64,000 bases of DNA. Origin: Frigoribacterium sp. PhB24. Its GTDB lineage: Bacteria; Actinomycetota; Actinomycetes; Actinomycetales; Microbacteriaceae. Below, one piece after another: positions 19,505 through 29,366 of this stretch (position 1 is the stretch's first letter; every line of letters begins with the position of its first letter). The notes under the pieces are model-generated. The model made no database searches. It was given only the letters and a program-made list of their open reading frames with translations, and was not told the DNA's origin. The translations under genes and the position numbers were made by a program. Location of the stretch: NCBI RefSeq assembly GCF_003755185.1, contig NZ_RKIC01000011.1, forward strand, positions 124,001 through 188,000, written 5' to 3'.

Positions 19505-19793
19505 CGCTTCTGGCGCGCCCGGTCCCGAGCTCTGCTTCTCTTACCGCCTATGGTTCAGGGCATTCATGCGATGAGCTTCGCAGGCTGAGTCCACAGAGAT
19601 CCCGAGAGCGAAGCCCGAGAGCAAGGCCCATGGGCCACCACGCATGAGTACGCCGATCACTCGGGCGAATGCGCGGCTGTTCCGGTCGCCGTCCGGGGGA
19701 CCGCCGCCGCGCCTCCTGGACGACGGACGTCCCCGCCCGTCCGCCGCCTCGGGACGAGGGGCGAGCGGACGGGGACATCCGTGCGTCGGTGGA
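19505..19793. other. Intergenic edge of the Rhs island
   Basis: A 289-bp gap between the last island gene and the 3' end of the adhesin gene. GC returns to the high genomic level by about 19660. No gene is seen. An imperfect hairpin (arms about 19729-19744 and 19765-19776) could terminate adhesin transcription. No tRNA or attachment-site repeat is visible. Confidence 0.5.
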
Positions 19794-22700
19794 CTACTCG
19801 GCGCGGCGGCCGCGGATCGGGCCGGTCACGCGACGACCGCGACGCGACAGCGCCAGGCCGAGGGCGACCCCGAGCAGGGCCATGGCGGCGATGCCGAGCA
19901 CCGAGGCGCTGCCGGTGAAGGCGAGCTGCGTCGCCGACAGGATCATCGGGAACGACACCGTGACGACGGCCTGGACCGTCTCGCCCGCCGTGTCGGTCAC
20001 GCGGTACTGCACCGAGGCCTTCGAGTCGAAGCCCTTCGCGGGGGTGAAGACGACGTTCACGTCGGCCACCGTCCAGGTGCCCTGGTCGGGGACGCTGAGC
20101 GTGCTGACGCCGTCACCGGTGGCCGGATCGACGATCACGACGGTGCCGCGGTCGAAGGTCGCACCCTCGGTGGGGGCGTCGTTCGCCGTGACGTCGACGG
20201 TGACCGCGTGGTCGGTCGTGCCGCGCTGCTGGTCGTCGACCGCGACGGCCGCTCCCCACACCGTGATCGTGACGGTGGCGCGGGCGGTCTGCCCGTCGGC
20301 ATCGGTCGCCGTGTAGTCGAACGAGTCGACCCCGACGAACCCGGCGTTCGGCAGGTACTCGTACGAACCGTCACGGTCGAGCGTCACGGTGCCGTGCGCC
20401 GGCCCGGACGCCAGGGCGACCCAGAGGGCCGAACCGTCGTCGTTGCGCATGACGCCGCCGATCGTGCCCGAGACGAGTCGCTTTCCGGCGATCGTCGTGC
20501 CCGAGTCGTCCACGGCCTTGACGCCGACGGTGATGGTGACCGTGGCGGTCGCGGTGCCGCCGTCGCGGTCGGCGACCCCGTAGGACACGGCGTCCGGACC
20601 GGAGTACCCGGCCGTCGGCGTGTAGACCAGGCGGCCGCCGGCGTCGATCGTGACCGTGCCGTGAGCCGCGGCGCCCGTCGTGGTGACCCGCAGGCCGGTG
20701 CCGAGGTCGTTGCCCAGCACGCCCGGGGCGTCCACGGTCAGCGTCGTGTCGGCGGGCGTCGCGGCCTTGTCGTCGACGGCCGTCGGCAGCACCGTGATGG
20801 TCACGGCTCCCGTGCGGGTCTGTCCCTCACCGTCGGTCGCCGTGTAGGTGAACGAGTCGGTGCCCGAGAAGCCGGCCGTCGGCGTGTAGACGTACGAACC
20901 GTCGGGAGCGAGCTCGACCGTGCCGCGCGTCGGCGCGGCGTCGAGCGTCGCGGTCAACGAGCTGCCCGAGTCGTTCGAGAGCACGCCGTGCGCCGTGTCG
21001 ACGGTCAGCGCGGTGCCGGCGCGGGTGCTGCCGGCGTCGTCCACGGCGAGGGCACCGACGACGATCGTGGCGGTGGCCTTCGTGGCGTGGCCCGACGCGT
21101 CGGTCGCGGTGTACTCGACCCGGTCGGTGCCAGAGAAGCCCGCGTCCGGGGTGTAGACGAACGAGCCGTCCGGGCGGGTGGCGATCGTGCCGTGCGCCGG
21201 GGTGCCGACGCCCGTCACGGTCAGGCCGGTGCCGAGGTCGTTCCCGAGCAGGCCGGCGGCCGGCACGGTGAGCGTGGTCGCGGCGGGCGTCGTGTAGCGG
21301 TCGTCGATCGCCCGGGGCGCCACGGTGACGGTGACCGTCGCGGTGTCGGTGCCGCCGTCGCGGTCGGTGACCGTGTAGACCACGATGTCGTCGCCCGAGA
21401 ACCCGGGTGCCGGCGTGTAGTCGAACGTTCCGTCCGGAGCGATCGTCACGGTGCCGTGCGGTGCCGGGGTGAACGCGGTGACCGTCAGGCCGGTGCCGAG
21501 GTCGTTGCCGACCACGCCCGGTGTGGCCACCGTCACTCGGCCGCCGGCCACGACCATGGCGACGTCGTCGAGGGCCTTCGGGGCGACCACGATGGTCACG
21601 GTGCCCGCGCCCTTCTGGCCGTTGCCGTCCGTGACCTCGTAGCCGAAGGTGTCCTTGCCCGAGGTGCCGGGCGCCGGCGTGTAGGTGTACGAGCCGTCAG
21701 GACCCATCGTCACGGTGCCGGCCTTCGGCTGGTCGGTGGCCTTCGCCGTCAGGTCGGTGCCCGTGTCGTTCGTGAGCACGCCGTGTGCGGCGTCCACGAC
21801 GAGGGGCTGGTCGGCGACGGTGCCGCCGACGGGCGAGTCGTCGACCACCATCGGCCCGACGTGGATCGTGACCGTGGCGACGTCCGAGCCGTCGGACCCG
21901 TCGGTGGCGCGGTAGGTCAGCCGGTCGGTGCCCGAGAAGCCGACGACGGGCGTGTAGCTGATGGTGCCGCCGGCCGTGATCGTGGCCGTGCCGTGGGCCG
22001 GGGCGTCGACGATCTCGGCGCGCAGGTCGGTGCCGAGGTCGTTGCCGAGTATGCCCGGGGCGGTGACGGTGACCGTCGTCCCGGCCTTCGTCGACGTGAC
22101 GTCGTCGACGGCGTCGGGGAGCACGACGATCGTCACGATGCCCGTGCTCGTCTGCTTCTCGGCGTCGGTCGCGGTGTAGGTGAAGCTGTCGGTGCCCGAG
22201 AAGCCCTTCGCCGGGGTGTAGACGTACGAGCCGTCCTTCGCGACGGTCACGTCGCCGTGGCGCGGGGTCCCGTCGAGCGTCGCCGTGAGGCCGGTGCCGC
22301 TGTCGTTCGACAGCAGGCCGTCCTTCGCGCCGACGGGCAGGTCGCGACCGGCGGTCACGGTGCCGCGGTCCTCGACGGCGAGGTCGCCGACGATGATCCA
22401 GGCACGGGCCGTCGCGGTCTGCCCGGCCGAATCGGTCACCTGGTACTCGAACGAGTCGGTGCCCGAGGTGCCGGCGTCGGGTGTGTAGCTCCAGGTGCCG
22501 TCGGCGTCGACCGCCACGGTGCCGTGCGAGGGCGTGCCGTGGTCCGTCACGCGCAGCCCGGTGCCGCGGTCGTTGCCGAGCAGCCCGGCCGAGGCGGGCG
22601 TGGTCACCGTGGTGCCGTTCGGCGTGGTCGCCGCGTCGTCGACGGCGACGGGTGTCACGGTGATCGTCACCGTCGCGGTCGAGGTGCCGCCCGCGGCGTC

Positions 22701-25229
22701 GGTGACCTGGTAGGTCACCGTGTCGGTGCCCGAGAAGCCGGGCGTCGGCGTGTAGTCGAACACGCCGTCCGGGGCGATCGTCGCGGTGCCGTGCTGCGGT
22801 CCGGTCACGATCGCGGCGCCGAGGCCGGTGCCGAGGTCGTTGCCGAGCACGCCGGGTCCGTCGAGGTGGGCGTCGCCGCCCGCGAGGACGTCGACGGCGT
22901 CGTCGACGGCCTTCGGGGCGACGGCGACGGTGACCGTGCCGGTGCTCGTGACGCCGTTCGCGTCGGTCAGGGTGTAGGTGAAGGTGTCGGTGCCCGAGAA
23001 GGCCTTCGTCGGCGTGTAGACGTACGAACCGTCGGGGTTGACGACGACGGTGCCGTTCGTGGGAGCCGTGGCGAGCGTGGCCTCGAGGGGGCCGCTGCCC
23101 CCGTCGTTGGCGAGCAGTCCACGCCCGGCGGGCACGTCGAGGGACGAGCCCGCGATGGCGTCGGCGGTGTCGGCCGAGGCGCGCGGCGCGACGGTCACGG
23201 TGATCGTGCCGGTGTCGGTACCGCCTCGGCCGTCGGTGACGGTGTAGTCGACGGTGTCGGTGCCGGAGAAGTCGTCCGCCGGTGTGTAGCGCACGTCGCC
23301 CGCGGGGGTGACCGACGCGGTGCCGTGGCCCGGCGTCGAGACGGCGGTGACCTTCGTGTCGGTGCCGTCGTCGTTCGCGGTGAGGGCGCTGCCGACGATG
23401 GTCGTCGGGGTGCCCGCGACCGCGCTCGCGGTGTCGTCGACGGCGGTGGGCAGCACGGTGATGGTCACCGTGCTCGTGGTGCTCTCGCCCTCGACGTCCG
23501 TCGCCGTGTAGGTGAACGAGTCGGTGCCCGAGAACCCGGCGTCGGGCACGTACCGGTACGAGCCGTCCGTGCCGAGCACGAGCTGGCCGTGGTTCGTGCC
23601 GGTCGCGACCGCGGCGGTCAGGCCGGTGCCCGAGTCGTTCGCCAGCACGCCCGAGGCGGCGTCGACCACGAGGGCCTGTCCGGCGCGAGCGGTCGCGACG
23701 TCGTCGCTGCCGGTGGGGGTGACGGTGACCGTGACCGTCGAGGTCGACGTGCCACCGCCTCCGTCGGTCGTCGTGTACCGGAAGGTGTCGGTGCCCGAGA
23801 AGCCCGTGGCCGGCGTGTAGACGTACGAGCCGTCGGCCGCCACGGTGGCCTCGCCGTTCGCGGGACGGGTGTTCGAGGTGACGGTGAGGTCCGTGCCGGT
23901 GTCGTCGGAGAGGACGCCCGGCGCCGCGACCGTCAGGGTGGTTCCGGAGGCGGTGGTCCCGGTGTCGTCGGAGGCTGCGGCCGAGGTCGCGACGACCGTG
24001 TTCGTGAAGGTGCAGACGACGTCGGTGCCGTCGGCGGTGGTCGCGGACGGGAAGGTGAACCGGGCGACGTCGCCGTCGCCATGGGCGACGAGCGCGCTCT
24101 TGTCGGTGGCCGAGTCCTTGTTCACGTTCACGCAGGACCAGGTCGTGCGGTAGTCCGCGAGGCGTGTGGTGCCCGCCGCGGACTGCGTCACGGTGTACTG
24201 GCGCTGGGGGATCGTCAGGGCGGCACCCGCGACCTGGTCCTGGACACCCGTCTTCTTGCCGGTCGTGGTCGTCCGGTTGCCGGGGTTGCTCTCGTCGATG
24301 CCGCCGCCCGAGACGGCGAGGGCGAACTGGTCGCCGCTCTTCCAGCGGGACGACACGTCGGCCGCGCCGGTGAGTGTGTTGGCGTAGTTGCAGCTCGAGA
24401 GGTCGGTCAGGTCGAACCCGGCGGTCGTCGGGATCGTCTGCCCCACCTGCTGACCCGAGGCCGGGTCGAGCTTGATGATCGACTTGTCACTCGAGACGTA
24501 GAGGTAGCCGTCCGAGGTGAAGGCGATGCCGGGGCTGTTCGTCCTGGTGGGCAGGGTCGCCACGAGCGACGTCGCCAGGGCGGGGGCGCCTGCGGCCTCC
24601 TTCTTGGTGGGGATCGTGGTCTCGTCGACCCGTCGCACCTGGTCGCCGGTCACGACGAAGAGCAGGCCGCGCGTGCTGAAGGCGAAGTCGCCGTTCCGGT
24701 CGCCGATCAGCCCACCGATGGTGCCGACGCGCCCGATCTTCGTGCCGGTGCCGGCAGGGTCGTACGCGCCGAGGGACGCGCTGGCCCCGTTGCTGCCGTA
24801 GTAGTAGATGCCCGTGGCGGGGTTGACCGCGCCTCGGATCAGGGTCTGCGCCGAGTCGACGCCCGTCACCTTGGTGACCATGCCCGAGGTGGTCGAGTAG
24901 CGGGCGAGCGTGCTCCCACCGTTCTGCATCGCGTAGGCGTCGATGCCGTTCCGGCTGATGCCGAGCGCGTTGTTGGCGGGCGCGAGCGGGTTGGTGCCCG
25001 CGAGGACCGGGGTCGCCGCACCGGTCGTCGCGTCGATGGACACGAACTGGCCGTCGTTCCCCGTGGCGTAGAGGGTGTTCTGGTCGCACGACAGCGAGTC
25101 GGCGGCCTGCGCCGGCGTCGGCGAGACGGCTTGCGTGACGGCGACGGCCGCCAGCAGGGAGGCGGTGGCGAAGGCAGCGAACGAGAGGGCGCGACGGCGG
25201 GGGCGCGCGGGGGCGCGGAGAAGCGACAT
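19794..25229 (-). CDS. LAFTG-anchored surface protein with about 15 Ig-like repeats
   Basis: 1811 residues. A signal peptide (basic start, hydrophobic core, cleavage after PAQA near residue 41) leads into a region of about 350 residues resembling a beta-propeller or DUF6923-like domain. Then come about 15 tandem repeats of 85-95 residues (about residues 410-1740). Each is marked by xxDD near its start, a GVLxNDxGT motif, GTVxxxPDGSYxYTP and GFSGTDxFxYTxTD. This is the bacterial cadherin/Ig-like Big_9-type repeat of adhesins. The C-terminus has LAFTG (about 1769), a hydrophobic helix and an arginine-rich tail, the class E sortase signal common in high-GC Gram-positives. The ATG at 25229 gives the signal peptide. 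It probably forms a stalk-like wall-linked adhesin. No sortase gene is present in the window. Confidence 0.88.
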   Translation of the reverse strand: MSLLRAPARPRRRALSFAAFATASLLAAVAVTQAVSPTPAQAADSLSCDQNTLYATGNDGQFVSIDATTGAATPVLAGTNPLAPANNALGISRNGIDAYAMQNGGSTLARYSTTSGMVTKVTGVDSAQTLIRGAVNPATGIYYYGSNGASASLGAYDPAGTGTKIGRVGTIGGLIGDRNGDFAFSTRGLLFVVTGDQVRRVDETTIPTKKEAAGAPALATSLVATLPTRTNSPGIAFTSDGYLYVSSDKSIIKLDPASGQQVGQTIPTTAGFDLTDLSSCNYANTLTGAADVSSRWKSGDQFALAVSGGGIDESNPGNRTTTTGKKTGVQDQVAGAALTIPQRQYTVTQSAAGTTRLADYRTTWSCVNVNKDSATDKSALVAHGDGDVARFTFPSATTADGTDVVCTFTNTVVATSAAASDDTGTTASGTTLTVAAPGVLSDDTGTDLTVTSNTRPANGEATVAADGSYVYTPATGFSGTDTFRYTTTDGGGGTSTSTVTVTVTPTGSDDVATARAGQALVVDAASGVLANDSGTGLTAAVATGTNHGQLVLGTDGSYRYVPDAGFSGTDSFTYTATDVEGESTTSTVTITVLPTAVDDTASAVAGTPTTIVGSALTANDDGTDTKVTAVSTPGHGTASVTPAGDVRYTPADDFSGTDTVDYTVTDGRGGTDTGTITVTVAPRASADTADAIAGSSLDVPAGRGLLANDGGSGPLEATLATAPTNGTVVVNPDGSYVYTPTKAFSGTDTFTYTLTDANGVTSTGTVTVAVAPKAVDDAVDVLAGGDAHLDGPGVLGNDLGTGLGAAIVTGPQHGTATIAPDGVFDYTPTPGFSGTDTVTYQVTDAAGGTSTATVTITVTPVAVDDAATTPNGTTVTTPASAGLLGNDRGTGLRVTDHGTPSHGTVAVDADGTWSYTPDAGTSGTDSFEYQVTDSAGQTATARAWIIVGDLAVEDRGTVTAGRDLPVGAKDGLLSNDSGTGLTATLDGTPRHGDVTVAKDGSYVYTPAKGFSGTDSFTYTATDAEKQTSTGIVTIVVLPDAVDDVTSTKAGTTVTVTAPGILGNDLGTDLRAEIVDAPAHGTATITAGGTISYTPVVGFSGTDRLTYRATDGSDGSDVATVTIHVGPMVVDDSPVGGTVADQPLVVDAAHGVLTNDTGTDLTAKATDQPKAGTVTMGPDGSYTYTPAPGTSGKDTFGYEVTDGNGQKGAGTVTIVVAPKALDDVAMVVAGGRVTVATPGVVGNDLGTGLTVTAFTPAPHGTVTIAPDGTFDYTPAPGFSGDDIVVYTVTDRDGGTDTATVTVTVAPRAIDDRYTTPAATTLTVPAAGLLGNDLGTGLTVTGVGTPAHGTIATRPDGSFVYTPDAGFSGTDRVEYTATDASGHATKATATIVVGALAVDDAGSTRAGTALTVDTAHGVLSNDSGSSLTATLDAAPTRGTVELAPDGSYVYTPTAGFSGTDSFTYTATDGEGQTRTGAVTITVLPTAVDDKAATPADTTLTVDAPGVLGNDLGTGLRVTTTGAAAHGTVTIDAGGRLVYTPTAGYSGPDAVSYGVADRDGGTATATVTITVGVKAVDDSGTTIAGKRLVSGTIGGVMRNDDGSALWVALASGPAHGTVTLDRDGSYEYLPNAGFVGVDSFDYTATDADGQTARATVTITVWGAAVAVDDQQRGTTDHAVTVDVTANDAPTEGATFDRGTVVIVDPATGDGVSTLSVPDQGTWTVADVNVVFTPAKGFDSKASVQYRVTDTAGETVQAVVTVSFPMILSATQLAFTGSASVLGIAAMALLGVALGLALSRRGRRVTGPIRGRRAE

Positions 25230-25472
25230 GGAGTGGTGGTGTCCTCGGGTGGGGGCGTCCGGCCGGGTCGGATCCGGCCGGACGTCGGTCCTGCTCGACA
25301 CGCGGGGGTTCAGGCGCCCGCGTGTCGCCCCCACGGGTACGGGGGCTCCACGGAAGTGGATGTTTCGACAATAAAGCTTCTCGCTTGTCGAGCGGAGTCC
25401 CCAGAGCGGGGGTCATCGATGTCCGCCTTGTGGGGGACGTGCGGATGCGAAGCCCAGGTCTACCCTCGTCGC
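25230..25472. promoter_or_regulatory. Divergent promoter region with three hairpins
   Basis: The 243-bp gap between the adhesin and the permease contains three perfect inverted repeats: 25257-25283 (9-bp arms), 25296-25327 (11-bp arms) and 25365-25391 (TCGACAA/TTGTCGA). The first two would lie in the adhesin leader and could affect its expression. TACCCT at 25461-25466 is the likely -10 box of the permease. Confidence 0.55.
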
Positions 25473-26942
25473 ATGGCATCCAATGACGGATCGCGCTCCG
25501 TGTTGCGCAAGAAGCCCATCGTCGAGATCGAGGACGAAGTCGGAGGCAGCGGGCTGTTCAAGAGCCTCGGTCTGTGGCAGCTCACGGCGATCGGCGTCGG
25601 CGGCATCATCGGCGTCGGCATCTTCTCGCTGGCAGGGCTCGTCGCGCACGGCGACGACGCGAACCCGGGCGTCGGTCCGGCCGTGCTCTTCTCGTTCCTG
25701 ATCGCGGGACTGGCCTCCGCCGCCGCAGCCCTCTCGTACGCCGAGTTCGCGGGCATGGTGCCGCGGGCCGGCTCGGCCTACACCTACGGGTACGTGGCGC
25801 TGGGCGAGATCGTGGGGTGGTTCATCGGCTGGGACCTCCTGCTCGAGTACGTCGCGATCGTCGCCGTCGTGGCCATCGGCATCTCGGGGTACTTCGACGC
25901 GTTCCTCTCGGGCCTCGGCGTGCATCTGCCCACCTGGATGACCTCGACGCCCGACGAAGGGCAGGGCGGCGTCGTGAACGTGCCCGCCATCGTGGTCTGC
26001 CTGCTCGTGACGTTCATCCTCAGTCGGGGGTCGAAGGCCTTCGGCCGGTTCGAGATCGTCGCCGTCGGCCTCAAGGTGCTGCTGGTCCTCTTCATCATCG
26101 GGCTCGGACTGTTCCACATCGACACCCAGAACTGGTCACCGTTCGTGCCGAACGGCTTCGGCCCGGTGTTCACGGGGGCGGCGACGGTGTTCTTCGCCGT
26201 CTTCGGCTACGACGCCATGAGCACCGCGGCGGAGGAGAGCGTCGACGGGAAGAAGCACATGCCCAAGGCGATCATCCTGTCGTTGATCGTCGCCATGGTG
26301 CTCTACGTGCTCGCCACGCTCGTGCTGACCGGCATGCAGGACTACCGCGAGATCGACCCGGCGGCCGGATTCGCCTCGGCGTTCCAGAGCGTCGGGCTGC
26401 CGATGGTCGCCACGATCATCTCGGTCTTCGCCGTGATCTCGATCCTCACGGTCATGCTGACCTTCCTGCTGGGGGTCACGCGCGTCTGGTTCTCGATGAG
26501 CCGCGACGGCCTGCTTCCCGGCTGGTTCGCGCGGACCGACCGACGCGGCGTCCCGCAGCGGGTGACCTGGATCGCCGGCGTCGCCTCGGCTCTGCTCGCC
26601 GGGGTCTTCCCGATCCGCGAGGTCGCCGACCTGACGAACATCGGCATCCTCGCGGCGTTCGTCGTGGTCTGCGTCGCCGTCATCGTGTTCCGGTACAAGA
26701 AGCCCGAGGCGCCCCGCACCTTCAGGTTGCCGTTCATGCCCTTCGTGCCCGCCTTCGGCGTGCTCGCGAGCGGGTTCCTGATCTCGCAGCTGCACTGGGA
26801 GACCTGGCTGCGCTTCGTGATCTGGCTCGCCGTGGGGCTCGCCCTCTACTTCGGCTACGGACGTCGGCACTCGCTGATGAATCCCGACAGTCCGCGCCTG
26901 AAGGCCGCCGGCCGCGGGGACGACGGGACCCGCGCCTCCTGA
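25473..26942 (+). CDS. APC-family amino acid permease
   Basis: 489 residues with about 12 transmembrane helices. TM1 carries GVGGIIGVGIFSLAG, the glycine-rich unwound motif of the APC superfamily. It is followed by YAEFAGMVPRAGSAYTYGYVALGE, typical of the cationic amino acid transporter (YhdG/CAT-like) branch. FGYDAMSTAAEE in TM6 and RVWFSMSRDGLLP in the later loop are also hallmarks. It imports or exchanges amino acids across the cytoplasmic membrane; substrate is probably cationic or branched and not certain. Leaderless start: TACCCT six bases before the ATG. Confidence 0.9.
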   Translation: MASNDGSRSVLRKKPIVEIEDEVGGSGLFKSLGLWQLTAIGVGGIIGVGIFSLAGLVAHGDDANPGVGPAVLFSFLIAGLASAAAALSYAEFAGMVPRAGSAYTYGYVALGEIVGWFIGWDLLLEYVAIVAVVAIGISGYFDAFLSGLGVHLPTWMTSTPDEGQGGVVNVPAIVVCLLVTFILSRGSKAFGRFEIVAVGLKVLLVLFIIGLGLFHIDTQNWSPFVPNGFGPVFTGAATVFFAVFGYDAMSTAAEESVDGKKHMPKAIILSLIVAMVLYVLATLVLTGMQDYREIDPAAGFASAFQSVGLPMVATIISVFAVISILTVMLTFLLGVTRVWFSMSRDGLLPGWFARTDRRGVPQRVTWIAGVASALLAGVFPIREVADLTNIGILAAFVVVCVAVIVFRYKKPEAPRTFRLPFMPFVPAFGVLASGFLISQLHWETWLRFVIWLAVGLALYFGYGRRHSLMNPDSPRLKAAGRGDDGTRAS

Positions 26943-26987
26943 GCGAGGTGGACGAGGGGTCGACGCGACGCGCGCCCCCTCGGGTGC

Positions 26988-28397
26988 TCAGCGACGGGGG
27001 CGGCGCCCGCGAGGCCCGCGGCGTCCGGCGCCGACCGTCGGGATCGACGTCGTGACGACCGCCACGGACGTGGTGATCACCGCGAGGGACGAGGTCGAGA
27101 GCGTGGCCTGCGCGTGGCCGGTCGCCGGGAACCCGCGTCGCCCTGCGACGATCACGACGAGGCTGATCGCGACGATGGCCGCCGCCGCGAACGGTACGGT
27201 GGCGAGGCCGGACATCCCGTAGACCTGCCCGCCGATCGCGGCACCGGCCGCGATGCCGACGTTCGACCCGGCGTTGATCAGCGCGCCCGCGATGTCGGGG
27301 CTCACCCCGCCGGTGCGGATCGCCGCGGCCATGAAGAGGGTGCCGGTCGTGCCGTTGGCCGCCATCCACAGGCCGGCGACGACGAAGGTGCCGACGAGCG
27401 ACCCGTGGACGAACGGCAGGGCGGCGAGAGCGCCGATCATCACCGCGACGGCGACGATCAGCGTCTGCCGCGGTGCGCGGTCGACGAACGCGCCGGCCGC
27501 GAGCAGTCCGACCACGCCCGTGCCGCCCAGGACGAGCAGGGCGCCGCCGACGAGGTCCTCGCCGAGGCCGGCGCCCGTCAGGTACGGGCCGATGAACGTG
27601 TAGACGACGTAGTGACCGGCGAAGAGCATGAGGTCGGCGACGACCACGGCCAGCAGTCCCGAGTGTGCCCACGAGCGGACCGAGCCGACGTGCGGCGACG
27701 ACTCACCCTGGACGTGCGGCAGGAAGACGGCGGCGACGACGGCGAGCACGGCCGTGGCGACCGCGACGGCCCCCACGGCGGGACGCCAGCCGAGCTGGTC
27801 GCCGACCGTCGTCGCGAGCGGCACCCCGACGACGAAGCCCAACGAACTGCCCGAGTAGACGAACGCGATCGCGCGGCCCGCCAGGCGCGGCGGCACGATG
27901 CGCGTCGCGTAGGCCGAGGCCACCGAGAAGAACAGCGCGTGGGCGATTCCGCCGACCACGCGGCCGGTCAGCAGCACCCCGAAGCTCGGCGCGAGCGCCA
28001 CCATGAGGTTCGAGGCGGTGTAGCCGACCAGGGTGGTGACGAGCACGGCCTTGCGGGGGAAGCGCGCGGTGGCCCAGGTGAGCGGCAGGGCGAGCGCGGC
28101 GACGGCGACGGCGTAGACCGTCACGACGACGCCCATGCGCGCCTCGCTCACGCCGAGGTCCGTGCTCATGGTCGAGAGGAGTCCGACCGGGCTCAGTTCG
28201 GTGGTGATCGCGAAGAAGGTCGCCAGGCCGAGCACGGCGATGCCGACGACGCCCGAGGCGGTCAGGCGGTGCGGTTGCGGCGTGGGGCGGGTGTCGCGTG
28301 GGTGCCCGGTCGACGAGCGCGTGGGAGGCGCGGCGACGGGCGTGCGCACGGCGGGCGTGTTCGAGGTCTCGGGCGGTCGCTGAAGGGTGTCGGTCAC
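26988..28397 (-). CDS. MFS transporter (DHA1 drug/sugar efflux type)
   Basis: 469 residues with 12 predicted membrane helices. It shows the LSPVGLLSTMSTDLGVSEARMG motif after TM1 and GRVVGGIAHALFFSVASAYATRI in TM4. Both are typical of the AraJ/Cmx-like DHA1 exporters, which include chloramphenicol and arabinose-polymer efflux proteins. The N-terminal 45 residues are disordered and Thr/Pro-rich, and the C-terminal tail is very arginine-rich. The GTG at 28397 is chosen because GGAGG lies about eight bases upstream. The frame is open further upstream without support. Natural substrate unknown. Confidence 0.85.
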   Translation of the reverse strand: MTDTLQRPPETSNTPAVRTPVAAPPTRSSTGHPRDTRPTPQPHRLTASGVVGIAVLGLATFFAITTELSPVGLLSTMSTDLGVSEARMGVVVTVYAVAVAALALPLTWATARFPRKAVLVTTLVGYTASNLMVALAPSFGVLLTGRVVGGIAHALFFSVASAYATRIVPPRLAGRAIAFVYSGSSLGFVVGVPLATTVGDQLGWRPAVGAVAVATAVLAVVAAVFLPHVQGESSPHVGSVRSWAHSGLLAVVVADLMLFAGHYVVYTFIGPYLTGAGLGEDLVGGALLVLGGTGVVGLLAAGAFVDRAPRQTLIVAVAVMIGALAALPFVHGSLVGTFVVAGLWMAANGTTGTLFMAAAIRTGGVSPDIAGALINAGSNVGIAAGAAIGGQVYGMSGLATVPFAAAAIVAISLVVIVAGRRGFPATGHAQATLSTSSLAVITTSVAVVTTSIPTVGAGRRGPRGRRPRR

Positions 28398-28683
28398 GGG
28401 ATTGCCTCCGGGCCCGTGGCGCGTGCGCACGACGATGATCTCGTCGGGGGCATCGTGGGGGCCGGCGGCCGACTCGTGGTCGGCCCCGGATCTGCACGAT
28501 GCAGCACACTCGTCGCGGGCCATGCTGCTGGCGGGTGGATTGGGGGATTGCCACTCCACGACGAGGGCGCTCATCCAGTCTGACATGCCACCCCCCGTGG
28601 CCCGCAAGGCCCCCGAACGAAAAACCGAACGTCGTTCGCTCCTCGCGAGCCGGGAGCCCGCCACCGCGCGTACCCTGGTCGCC

Positions 28684-28932
28684 ATGAGCACCGACACCGC
28701 CCCCGACCGCATCCTGATGTTCGGCGCCGAATGGTGCCGTGACTGCCGCCGCTCGAAGGCGCTCCTCGACCGTGAAGGCGTCGCGTACGACTACGTCGAC
28801 CTCGAGGCCGTCGCCGACGGTGCCGACCGCGCCTACGCGGTCAGCGGTCGCACGCAGATCCCCGTCGTGGTCTTCCCCGACGGCAGCCACCTGGTCGAGC
28901 CGACCGACGCCGAGCTCGCCGCCAAGCTCTAG
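28684..28932 (+). CDS. Glutaredoxin-like/mycoredoxin-type thiol protein
   Basis: 82 residues of thioredoxin fold with the active site CRDC in GAEWCRDCRRSK, the cis-Pro segment QIPVVVFPDG and a final ELAAKL helix. This is the NrdH/mycoredoxin-like glutaredoxin group, probably working with mycothiol. It reduces disulfides or mixed disulfides in the cytosol. It is leaderless: TACCCT (28671-28676) sits seven bases before the ATG. Its stop codon shares the palindrome CTAG with the stop of the convergent DUF6314-like gene. Confidence 0.88.
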   Translation: MSTDTAPDRILMFGAEWCRDCRRSKALLDREGVAYDYVDLEAVADGADRAYAVSGRTQIPVVVFPDGSHLVEPTDAELAAKL

Positions 28933-29366
28933 GCCGGCAGGCGATCGTAGGTCGTGAGCGCGTCGTACGACTTCGCCGGGCCGCGCACCGTCCACCGTTC
29001 GTCGAACGACGTGGGCGACAGCACCCGGGTCTCGACCCGGTAGTGGTCCGGGGCGCACGGGTGGTGCGCCTCCCAGGTGCCCGTCCGCAGGTCGAGGTCG
29101 ACGAAGTGCCGGCCGTCGACGAAGCGCACGTCGAGCGAGCCGTCGCCCCGGGGCGCGTAGCCGAGCCGCCGGGTGGCGGGCGTCCGTCGACCACCTACGA
29201 CGAGCTCGCCGGCCTCGTCGTAGGTCGCCACGAGGTCGGAGTCCGCGCGCGCCTCCTCGATCGTCGCCGTCCCGTCGAACCGGGCGCGCTCGCCCGTGCG
29301 GTGGTCGTCGATCTCGCGCGTGACGGCCCACCGGCCGAGCAGGAGCGCGAGCGTCTCAGCCGGCAT
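28929..29366 (-). CDS. DUF6314-like lipocalin-type protein
   Basis: 145 residues: LLLGRWAVTREI at the start, FDGTATIEEAR, then VRFVDGRHFVDLDLRTGTWEAHHPC and WTVRGPAKSYDALTTYDR. This pattern of strands with conserved W, GR and HxC residues fits the DUF6314 family, small beta-barrel proteins of unknown ligand. It overlaps the 3' end of the upstream ScfR-like gene by 11 bp, so the two are co-transcribed and probably translationally coupled. Confidence 0.75.
   Translation of the reverse strand: MPAETLALLLGRWAVTREIDDHRTGERARFDGTATIEEARADSDLVATYDEAGELVVGGRRTPATRRLGYAPRGDGSLDVRFVDGRHFVDLDLRTGTWEAHHPCAPDHYRVETRVLSPTSFDERWTVRGPAKSYDALTTYDRLPA

Noticed and set aside
19644-25472. Plus-strand open frame running antisense through the adhesin into the permease
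   Set aside because: Only the permease part from 25473 has a family match; the rest is antisense to the repeat protein.
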